Assembly (NCBI GenBank): GCA_964036045.1 | Contig: OZ038391.1 | Coordinates: forward strand, 44,465,621-44,529,620 | Direction of reading: 5' to 3' | Length of the DNA: 64,000 bases | Source of the DNA: Eutreptiella sp. 'Long Island Sound 2002' | Taxonomy: Eukaryota; Euglenozoa; Euglenophyceae; Eutreptiales; Eutreptiaceae | Part shown: positions 24,447 through 33,430 of the stretch, piece after piece | Position numbering within the stretch: position 1 is the first letter of the stretch | Layout: each line of letters starts with the position of its first letter | The notes under the pieces: generated by a model | The model's database searches: none | The model's input: only the letters and a program-made list of their open reading frames with translations | Told to the model about the DNA's origin: nothing | Program-made: the position numbers and the translations under genes

Positions 24447-25745
24447 TCACCTGCGCCGCCGCTTGTGTGGGGGCTGGGGCTGTGGCGGCGGCGGGTTGCG
24501 CCGGCGGTAGAGCCAGTGGGCGAGGGCGCTGCGCAAAGCCCGGGGGAGCCAGTTGTTGGCGTCCGCATCCGTGATGCGGAGCACCGCTCCCCCTTCGAGG
24601 AAGGCCGGCGACGTCGGCTCCCTGTCGGGCCACGCCGCCCGGATCACTGACCTGAGGACCCTCTCATGGTCCTCTGGGGCTGCCCACCCCCCCGGGGGTA
24701 CCTCTCGGTTTTCTCCGTGTCTCCGGAGGAGCACGGCATCGAAGGGCCGGTTCCTCAAACCCCTGGTGGTCCCCTGGTTGGCCCAGCACAACCACCCGTA
24801 CACCTCCCCCACCAGGGGGAGGGCCTCTTCCCCCAGAGGGTCCGGGACCGCGCCCCAGTCCCGGTCCCACGGCCGGCCCCCCTCTGCCCCCCGCGCCGGC
24901 TCCTCTCGCTGCCCCTGTGCCTGCGGCGCCGATGCCGCGCCCCGCCCCCCCTGCGCCGAGGCCATCCGCGCCGGCTCTGCCCTCGGCGCAGGGGGGGCTG
25001 GCTGGTGCCGGGGTCGTGGGGGTTGGGGGGGGACGAGCTCGCCGGCGTCAGGGTCGATGTTGTAGAGGTGGTGGTGGTGGTGGTGGTGGTGGTGGTGGGT
25101 GTGGTGCGCCGGCATCTGTTGGATGCCGGGGGGGATGCACCTCACCGGCTGCACGTCCGGCTGCGGGGGCGCCCCGCTCCCCGCCCCCCTCCCTTCGTCC
25201 CGCCCTCCCCCCTGGGCTCCCATGCCCCGTTCTGCCTGTCCCTTGGGGCCCGCGGCGCCCTTACCCTTGCCCTTAAGCCCCTTTCCAGCCCCCTGCCCGT
25301 GCCGCGGGTCCCGCCCCCCGACCCCCACGCCCTGGTCCGCCCGCTCACCCACCACCCCTCGCCCTGCCCCCTGCACCTGGGCTCCCTGCCCGTGCCCCTG
25401 CGCGCCCTTCCCGTGCCCTGGTCCCTTCCCGGCCCCCTGCCCTGAGTCGCGCCGTCCGCTGCCTGCGCTCTGATCCGGCCCGCTGCTGCGCCCTTGCTCC
25501 CTGCCGCGTGTGCCCTGGCCTGCTCCTTGCGCGCGCTCCTGGGCACTTCCCCTGTCGCCTCCTGCCCCCCGCCCCGCGCTCCCGTGGCTGGCACGCAGCT
25601 CTGCCTGCGCGCCCTCCCCTCCTTCCTGGATCACGCGCCGAGCGTCCCGCTGTCTTTGCAGCTGCAGCAGCGTGACGCCCGGCGGCGAGCGCTCGGGCTC
25701 CGGGGGGCGGACGTGCCGCGCCCGCCCCGGGGGGAAGGGCTTGGG
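24447..25745 (-). CDS. hypothetical Gly/Gln-rich protein with His run, fused to LINE
   Basis: An open frame of about 433 codons enters from the LINE zinc-segment frame at 25799 and leaves LINE sequence at 25745. The first part is Gly, Gln, Ala and Arg-rich, with no predicted fold. A histidine run (10 in a row, encoded by a GGT repeat at about 25070-25096, plus strand) follows. The last 130 residues look like a folded domain (LVGEVYGWLCWANQG, RVLRSVIRAAWPDREP) and end in the basic KRRRR. I do not recognise it. High GC lengthens frames by chance, so the N-terminal part may not be coding; the C-terminal part is the better candidate. Confidence 0.3.
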   Translation of the reverse strand, partial: PKPFPPGRARHVRPPEPERSPPGVTLLQLQRQRDARRVIQEGGEGAQAELRASHGSAGRGAGGDRGSAQERAQGAGQGTRGREQGRSSGPDQSAGSGRRDSGQGAGKGPGHGKGAQGHGQGAQVQGAGRGVVGERADQGVGVGGRDPRHGQGAGKGLKGKGKGAAGPKGQAERGMGAQGGGRDEGRGAGSGAPPQPDVQPVRCIPPGIQQMPAHHTHHHHHHHHHHLYNIDPDAGELVPPQPPRPRHQPAPPAPRAEPARMASAQGGRGAASAPQAQGQREEPARGAEGGRPWDRDWGAVPDPLGEEALPLVGEVYGWLCWANQGTTRGLRNRPFDAVLLRRHGENREVPPGGWAAPEDHERVLRSVIRAAWPDREPTSPAFLEGGAVLRITDADANNWLPRALRSALAHWLYRRRNPPPPQPQPPHKRRRR

Positions 25746-26129
25746 GGGGAATACCACCGTGGTGAAGGGGGGGCGCCAGCATTGGATGTAGGTCTGCACC
25801 AGGGGTGTTCGCGTCTCGGGCAGTGTGAGACGAAAGAGACAACATCCATTGGGTGTGCGTCGGGGCTAGTGTGGCAATGGCGAGGGCGTAAGTTGTCGTG
25901 GAAAGCAAACGGCGCCACCTTAAAGTTTCCGGAGGAACCCACTTGAAAGGGAGGACTTTGCACCATGAAGTGTGGGTGTAGAAATGGAAGCCTGATGGCA
26001 CGTGGATGTTTTCGTGTTTGTGGCGAGGGAGAAGGTGCTTGATTGAGGTGGTGGTCAGTTTTCGTATGACGGGGAGGGGGCCTCTGGATATGCACTCTAT
26101 CAGGGGGGGGGGGGGAAGGAGGGAGGGGT

Positions 26130-28420
26130 CCCAGACCATCACGTTGGCGGCCCACTTTGAGTAAGCATCTGAAATTTCGTTCCCCACAAATCCGGCGTGG
26201 CCCTTGATGCACCCCTAACCCTGGATCATCCCGGGGCGTAGGGAGGCCTGGATGAATTGAAGAGAGGAGTCCCACGTGCCAGCTGGTGAGCGCGATGGGA
26301 AGCCTGGGGGGGTGCTTGGAGAGACAACAGTGACAACGTGGAGGTTGTCCCCGAGTACGGCAAAGGTGAGGTGTGCCTGAGACGCAAGGGCCCATCGTAG
26401 GAACATTATAGCCGCCTACAACTCCGATCCCTCTGAGGATTGGTACGGGGGCGTTTGGCACAGGACCCATCTGGTGCCGTTCGGGAAAAACACGGTGGCT
26501 GCAGACCCCTAGCCCAAGGCGCCCGCTGAGCCATCCAGGTACACACAGGTCGTGTCCGGGGACGATGTGTGGAGGAGGGCACGGGCTGCATCACAACACC
26601 ACTCCTCGAGGTCATCGGGGTCAAGGGAGTGAGGCTCATCTGGGAGCCGGTATAGCTCGCCATGCAGTGACGAACCAAGTAGGACTCCGCCGTGTGGCCC
26701 GGGGGGGGGGGGTTGAGGATGTACTCTTGGGGGTGGAGAAGGGGGGGGGGGTAAGCAGTTCGTTGTGTCCCGCCAGTCGGGGGCGAACAGAAATGGCTGG
26801 GCTTTGGAAGGTGTACTCTTTTTCGTTGCGGTGGAGGCCACGGTCCTTGATGGTGTGAGTGGTGCCGTCCAAGAACTGGAGGGTGGCCGATCCTGTGTGT
26901 ACCCCCGTGACTATTCCTAGGTGGAATCCTAGGTCTTGGGGTGTTCGTTTTAGCCGGTTGCCGAATTTGCTGTATTGTGGTGCTGGGTTGGTGGCTAGGA
27001 ACCGGACCTGGACTTTTTCTTTCGGGAGGAAGAGGGAGGGGGGGCAAGAGGCCCAGAGGCCGGTGCTGTGGTACCGGAGGCCTATGGTGTGGCACGCGTC
27101 CATAACGGTGTCTTGGATTGAATTGCGTCTGGTGGAGATCATTGCTTCGGAAAAAGCCTCGTTTGTTGAGGCCGGGCCATCCCCGTTGAGACATCTGACC
27201 GCGGTGTTCACCAGGGCCATGCAAAGGAAAAACGTGAAGTGGCGGAGTCCCAAGCCTCCCTGGTGGCGGGGGGTGTAGCGGGCCTTAGGAGAGACGAGTC
27301 GGGAAATCCTGTTGGCTTTCTCCAGGGAGCGGTCATGTGCGATATTTTGCCAGATCATGGCCTGGAGGACTCCCAACTCGTTCAGGGCCAGGGGGTGTGC
27401 CATGAGGCGGTAGGAGAGAATAGGGATGAGTTGAACGTTTACTAAGAGTACGTATTCCGAAAGGGTGAGCCGGAGGGGTTGGAGGGTTGTGAAAAATGAG
27501 CGTATCTCCAACTTGGCCAACGCCAGTGTTTGTGCCACGTGGTTGGCGGTGAAGATGTACACCCCTAAGTACTTGTAGCAGCTGTGTGGTTGCCCTGTCT
27601 TCGGGTTGGTTGTTGATAGGGGGGTGCCCGAGGGGGAGGTGAAGGTTCCGGGGGGGGCTGTTCCCATGGCATGGATCTCAGTTTTGCTGAGGTTGAGGTC
27701 AAGACCCCACTCTCTGGCGACTGTGTCGAATAAATTCAAAATTTGCTGTATGCGGTCCCCATCTTCTGATCGATAGAGGAGGTCGTCAACAAAGGCGTGG
27801 CCTGATTCCTGTGGGGAGGGGGGTGCAGTGACGTGAGATGGCAAGACGAAGAGGAGTACGTTCAAGTAGAGGCAGAAAACGATGGGTGACATGGGGCATC
27901 CCTGCCGAACTCCCCTGGTTTGCAGGTGGGAGGAGTGGGTGTGCCCTGACACCACCGGGAAGTCGCGGGGGGCGCGGTACAAGGATTGAATGAGGCTTAC
28001 AAGCGGTGTGGGGAAGTTCAGGCGGGTCAGCACCGTGAAAAGGGTGGTGTGGGGGACGGAGTTGAAAGCCTTATTGAAATCGATGTAAAGGCTGTAGAAT
28101 GCGGCTGATTCCGGAAACGTGGATAAGAGGTTGAAAATGTGGTCTTGGCATCTGCGGTTGGGAAGCCCGCCGAACTGGGTGGGGTGTATGATGGAATGTT
28201 CAATGGCCGCTGCCAGTAGTTCCCGTTTGGCGTGTGTTGCAATTATTTTGTAAACGCTGTTCAGCAATGCTATAGGCCTGTAATTTACGGGGTTCATCAG
28301 GTCCCCTTTCTTGAAAAGCAAGATAATGTTGGCTTCGAGCCATTTCTCGGGCAGCGGCAGGTGGGGGTAGTGGTTGCATACCCTCCAAACGATTTGTTGG
28401 AGGGGGGCGGGGGGAGGCAT
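26130..28420 (-). pseudogene. LINE reverse transcriptase and RNase H (L2)
   Basis: The 594-codon frame 28420-26636 has the LINE RT order: NYRPIALLNSVYKI, QFGGLPNRRCQD, LYIDFNKAFNSV (motif A), TRGVRQGCPMSPIVF (motif B) and AFVDDLLYRS (motif C). RNase H follows: CVYLDGSAG (D), SEGSEL then AAIMFLRWAL (E), AVLGDN (D), and GHAGFVGNEISD (H and D). In-frame TAG codons interrupt RNase H near 26410 and 26217; the second is shared with the fragment at 20486-22056, so both descend from an already damaged copy or the stop is tolerated. The start of this RT frame is a frameshift from the linker, near 28430. Confidence 0.9.
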
Positions 28421-30041
28421 GCAAAGTGCAGTTGTTTGTGAAGTTCCGCCCCCCCGCCTTGTTCCGGAATGATTCCCAGGTAATGTCGGGGAGAGGGCTG
28501 TGTTTTGTGAGTTCAGGGCAGGTGGGGGAGTGTGTGAGCAGGCGATCCACCAGTGCGCTCGGCGGTGTGTACTCGAGGCTGCCCCCCAGGGTGAGGAGCG
28601 TGGAAGAGAAAATAGAGCTCACTTCTTTTGAGGTGGAGACGAGCTGTGTGGTGCCCGGGCGCTTCAGCGTTATGTCTCCGCGTTCCACGGGGTTGAGTGC
28701 CTCATTGATGGTGCGTTTGATCCTAGTTTTCCGCACCAGGCACCGATGGATCTTGGTGGTTGCTGCCTTGCTCACTTTGGTTTCCCACTCCTTGACGTGT
28801 TTGTTGAGCGTGTCCATGGAAGCGGGGTAGCCAGGATGGCTGGGGGGGGGCAGGGAGTTCAGGGACGCTTTGATTTTCTTAACCAGAGCCGAGGAGGTGG
28901 GGTGCGACGGTGTGGTGATAGTGTGGTAGTTGGTCGCTACTTCCTCCGGGACCACGTCTGTGAAGAGCTCTATGTCTGCCGAGCATAAAGATTCGAAATG
29001 GGGGAGGGTAGACTCACACCACCGCGCCAGGGGGGCGAGGGAGTCATGGTGCTTGGAGCGCTCTCGCTCCGTCAGTTTGCGGAAAGCTTTCCTCTTAGTG
29101 GTGGGGGTTTCGGAGAAGGGTGCGGGGGGGACTTGAGAGGTGTATGTGACTGGGTGGTGGTCTTACGTTTTGTCGTCGGTTTGGATGGTTGCGGAGGTGG
29201 CGGCAAAAAATTCTGAGGCCGCTGGGGAGATTAAAATATGGTCGAGGCGGCTGCCGCTTGCCCTGTACGGGGTGGGGTATCCGGAGAAGGACCGCGCGGT
29301 CGGGTGAAAGTGCCGGAAGGTATCGATGAGGCGTGGCGGGTCGCTCGTGACCTGTCTCCGGAACCATGGCCACTCGTTGTCAGTTTGGAGGTTTGCTCCG
29401 TCCAGCTCAGGGCACATTATGCAGTTGGTGTCTCCTCCTAAGACGTGGTCGGGATATTGGTGCATCAGCGGGCGGAGGACGTTTTCAATTTTTGAGCGGT
29501 GGACGTCTGTGCTCGGGGCGTATACCGAGACCAGCAAGGTGGGCGGGGCCCCCGGGAGGGTGAGAATGGCTGCTGCCAGCAGCCCTTCTGTGTCGAGTCG
29601 GGGGAGGGGGGTAATGAAACGGGAGAGCCGAGCGGAGCAGACCAAAACGGACCCGTGTTCGCCTCTGGAGTTCTTGTCCTGGCTGATGTTCGAGACAATG
29701 GTGGCTTTAGTGCCCGAGCCGTAGGCGTATACGTTGGGGAGGATAGGGGTGTGGTTGATTTCTTGGAGGAAGAGGATGTCGAAGTCGTTTTTGAGGTGTC
29801 GGTGAATTTCGCTGCTCACTATAGGTTTCTTCTGCAAGTTGTGGGACAGAAAACGCAGTTCTGAAGGGAGGGGTATTGGGGGGCGGTGAGGCCGTTGGTA
29901 CCCCTTCCGTAGGCGCGTACGGGAACTCGGGGGGGGGCGGGATAGGGGGGGGCTGGGGAGGTGCAGGGGGGTCGGGCTGGCTGGGCTGGCTAAGGCTACG
30001 AAAGTGCAGAATTCGGTCGGCCGGTACCCCGGCCGAGGCAA
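28421..30041 (-). pseudogene. LINE APE-type endonuclease and linker (L2)
   Basis: Endonuclease motifs in order: LSHNLQK (N), LFLQEINH (E), LVSVYAPS, VLGGDTNCI (D and N), and SGSRLDHILIS (S, R, D). The frame stops at a TAA (29163) just before DHHPVTY, which supplies the last catalytic histidine. It continues in the same frame through the linker to about 28430. The TAA is therefore a nonsense mutation. The enzyme nicks target DNA to prime reverse transcription. In another frame directly upstream (30060-29960) a protein-like stretch (KGLDEALASAGVPADR) may be the true N-terminus. Confidence 0.85.
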
Positions 30042-30181
30042 GCGCTTCGTCTAGCCCCTTGCCGGTGATGGGGGAAGCAGTGATTTGGCTAGTGTTTCAC
30101 CGGAACGTGACCTTTGCGTTTTTGGGCAGAGGGGGCTGGGGAGTGCAGGAGGCGGGTACCCGGCCCTCTGGTTTTCGTGGG

Positions 30182-31719
30182 TTAGCTTGCCTGCAGGACG
30201 TGGCGAAGGATTAGAGCGAGCCGAGGGATGGTACGAGGGACAGTTAGCCCAAAGACCTTGTCTTCCCTCCGTCAGGGTATCCCGTGGTGCCACTCGTGGC
30301 GTGCGGCCCCCGTGAGGTCAAGGAGAGAGCGGACAAAGAGGCAGATGGGAAACGAGTCCCCGTTGGACGGGTTTTTGAAGAACATTGTGGTATCCGACTG
30401 GGAGCCGAAAATGGACACCGGGTCGCTTAGCAAGGGGTCGTCCCTGTGGTAGCCGATGCCTTCTCCCGGGAGATACATTGTGCCAGTGATTTGGTTGGGG
30501 GGAGGGTGCAAGAGGCCTAGCCGCTCCAACGCGGCATTGTAAGTTTGGAGGATTGAGGAAAACTCTTCCGGGACCGGGGACGTGGCGGTGACTTTGCCCG
30601 GGCCCAGGTATGCGTGACCGAAGTGTTGGACGGAGCGTCCGTGGTATTTATCCCATGTGTTGTCGTGGAGAACCTTTTTTACCGTTTCCTCTTGGCTCTC
30701 GGAGAATACGTCACGGACGTAATAAAAACCAGTAGGGAGGTGGGGGTCAATTTGTATCTCCGGGGTCGGGGTGGGGGCATCGTGGTCGGGGGGTAGGAGG
30801 GTGGTTGCTTCGCCCCCCAGTGGAGCAAGCAGGGGGACGCCGGTCTCGGACATCTCTTCGATGCGGCTTGCTCCCGGCGTCGGCGTCGCGGCGTCGGTGT
30901 CGTCCGGTGCTGCGTTCCACTCGCTGATACGCTCAGTCAGCCCCGTTGCGGGCCGATCGCGGAGGGCGGAGACAAGCTGGGACATGAAGGCCGTGGACCC
31001 CAAGGCGGCGCCCGCTTGGAGGCGCTGCACGATGGGTTGCTCGTGCTTGGCCACATCCGGGTCCTGGGCGGGGAGGATCTTCACGAGGGCGAGGAGGTTG
31101 CGGTGTAGCGGGGCGGAGGCAGCGTCTCTTTATTTGAAATCAGGCGCTAGCAGCGCGGATTCCTCCTTTTCGTAGACCACGAGGTGGGCCTGTTGGTGCT
31201 CGTAGGGAGGCCGCGTGGGTTCAAACGACACGTAGGGGCCAAGGAACCGCGCTTGGACGGACAAGTTGAGAGCGTGCGCCGTTCTTGGGGCCACTAGGAG
31301 TACGGCGGTCTTCGGGACTTTAGACGAGTCGTGTGAGGGCGGGGCCGGCGTTGTGTGGGCTCGCTCGGGGGCGCCCGAAGGCGCGGACCTTGTGTTGCCG
31401 TCAGATCTTGACGAAAACCGCACCAATTGACCATCTATGCCATGAAAGAGAACAATGCCGCATGAGTGAAAGAAGCGGATGGCTAATGTTTGGACCCCGG
31501 TTTTCATGACGTCGCACGGCGCCCCAGTGGTGTCAATCGCCACGACAAGGGAATCTTTACACCAGAACATCGCTCCTAAGGGCGGTGAGGCACCCCGTCC
31601 TCCGGGTAGGTTGGCGATCATCATGGTGAGCATTTCAGGGGTTGTAGGTCTTTGTTTCTTTCCTTCCGGTCCCTAGCGATCACGGCTTGGTACACTTCGG
31701 TAGTCGGCAAAGCGTGCAT
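30182..31719 (-). pseudogene. AlkB-like Fe(II)/2-oxoglutarate dioxygenase ORF of LINE L2
   Basis: The C-terminal part (about 30720-30190) has the AlkB core. An entry motif MYLPGEGIGYHRDD carries HxD (H-R-D). DTTMFF follows, then ARHEWHHGIP with the distal iron-binding H, and RLALILRH with the RxxxxxR that holds 2-oxoglutarate. An in-frame TGA at 30272-30274 splits the last two motifs, and an in-frame TAA lies near 31130. The N-terminal 180 codons (31633-31130) are unknown. A good start is the ATG at 31717-31719, which overlaps the ORF1 stop by about 40 bases, followed by a frameshift near 31655. AlkB enzymes remove alkyl groups from nucleic acid bases. Here it may protect element RNA or act on target DNA; that is inference. 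Confidence 0.7.
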
Positions 31720-32546
31720 GTCCATTGCAAGCAGTTCTCGGTGAGGAATTGGGCGCACTCGCGGACTCTAATAATGAGCTCGTCGGCAAAGCGGAACGGA
31801 AGTTCCTAATCAAATCGGTAGTAGGCCCAATGCGGGCTCTCAAAAGAAACTCTGTGGCCAAACGGGTAGTAAGCATTCTTCGTGTTCACCGATACGTTTG
31901 CTACCGCTGGAACGAACATTTCGTTCATTAACTTCATGAATGCACGGGCGTCTCCAATTTTGCGTTGTTTTGGTTGTGACTTGTCTCTCTCCTCCGGCGG
32001 TGAAGGCTCATTGTGATCAAGGAACTCTATGCTCACCTCAAACCGTAGTGTTTTGTGCAACCGGAGGTCTCGCACCGTTGGATGGGTGTGCTTGGCGGCA
32101 AAGCGGAAAGGTTCAAACTTAAAATTGATGTCTTCATAGCGGCACCCGTCGAAGGAAGAGGTGTTTAGGAGCAAAGCAACATACGGCATCGTTTGATGGC
32201 CGCTTGTGCGGAACTCGTAGGAGTCTTTGCTGTCCTTTTTGACCTTGTAGGCGTCCCGGAGTTGTGCTCCGTGCATACATACTACGCTAGAAATGTAAGG
32301 GAGGAGTGGAAAAAGGGCGGAAGTTGAGCCTAGCATGCGAAAGGTGGCAGCCACCACTTGAGCGTCCCACGCCGGAACAACGAACCATCCTTTGGGGTCT
32401 TTGTTCTCCTTTTTGGCTTTATCTAGCACGGTTCTTAATTGTTTAGCCCACAGGTTGGCGGTAGCTGGAGACTTCTTGGCTTCGGTTTCAGAGTAGTCCA
32501 ACTCGTACGGCTTTAGGTAGAAGCGCTTGTGTTTGAACAATAGGTT
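31680..32546 (-). pseudogene. LINE ORF1, unknown family (L2, 5' truncated)
   Basis: It is homologous to the plus-strand ORF at 44233-45370. It runs from the junction at 32546 (FKHKRFYLKPYEL) to the TGA at 31680-31682. One in-frame TAG near 31806 replaces a tryptophan of the other copy. The last residues form a Cys cluster (CLQWTCTLCRLPKC), which could bind zinc. I recognise no domain. Its place upstream of the endonuclease-RT ORFs suggests the RNA-binding ORF1 role. Confidence 0.55.
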
Positions 32547-33430
32547 TGAGGTTTGAGGTTTGATTTTGCGGGTACTAGACGCCTTTCGGCCCCGGGGGGC
32601 CACCTGGTCGTGCAAGGTGATATCCTCCCCACCGGGTCCTAGTGGGGGGCCCTCCAAGACGCACCTCCTGCCTGGTGGCGGAGTCCCCCGGGTTCACAGG
32701 GCTCGGAGCCCCGTCCCTCCCTGGCTTCCCCGTTTCGCCACTCCCCGGTCAGTGCGTCAATTCGCAGCCGTGGCTGCGGGCGCTTACCCACTGCGTCGCC
32801 CCCCTAATGCGTGATCGCCCGGGGTGCCGGCGCTGCGGGGCCCGTGCTACTGGCTTGTCGCCAGTGGGACACCCGTGGGCTGGCGCGGAGGCTGCCTAGC
32901 CCTGGGGCTGGTGCGTGGCGCTATGCGCCACTACTGCCTTGGCAGGTGCAGTGCCCTGGTCGTGTGTTTGCGGCGCTCGCGGCCAGATTGGGGGGGTTGG
33001 GGCCGGTGCAGGGTGTTGTGTCTTCCCTGTTTCCCCCTGCCCGCCCCGCGTTTCCTGCGCTGTGTGTGGCGGGCCGTCCTGTCTGGGTGTCCCTTATCCT
33101 CGCTCGCTGGTATGCCATTCCATGCGGTCTGTGCGTTCCGCGGGCTCGGTCCGGTTGCCCTTCTGGTTTTCCCCGCGTGTCCTTTGTGTGTGTGTGCGCT
33201 GGCGCTCTCGCGGCGTCCGCGCCCCCTCCCCTCCCCGGGTTGGTGTGGCGCGCGCACCTCGCGCGGTCCTGGTGCTGGGCGCTGGTAGGGCTGTTCCACT
33301 CCGTCTATGCCCCTCCGCGTGTCCGGCCTCGGTCCCGTGCTCCGTTTGGCTTGCTGGGAGGGCGGCGGCCCGGTCCCGTTTCCCCCTACCTGGCTTGGGG
33401 CTGCGCGCTCCCCGTGGGGTGGGTGCGGGC
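32547..33430 (-). repeat. left arm of the inverted structure
   Basis: It begins with TTTGAGG twice, then TTTGATTTTGCGGG. The body matches 22070-22900 and the complement of 39300-40150 at roughly 90 percent by eye (for example GTACTAGACGCCTTTCGGCC in all three). GC is very high. Confidence 0.75.

Larger units (their letters stand above)
25746..32546 (-). mobile_element. LINE-type retrotransposon with AlkB-like ORF (L2)
   Basis: On the minus strand: end of ORF1 (32546-31680), AlkB-like ORF (31719-30182), APE-type endonuclease (30041-29163), linker, RT (28420-26636) and RNase H (to about 26130), then the start of the zinc segment. The layout with a C-terminal RNase H and a Cys/His segment fits LINEs of the I-type group. 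Each part carries at least one stop or frameshift. The 5' part of ORF1 is missing where the GC-rich structure begins; the same ORF1 is fuller at 44233-45370. Confidence 0.85.

Noticed and set aside
32547-32567. True telomere
   Set aside because: The heptamers number only two or three, point into the element, and differ from TTTAGGG. Internal element ends are the simpler reading.
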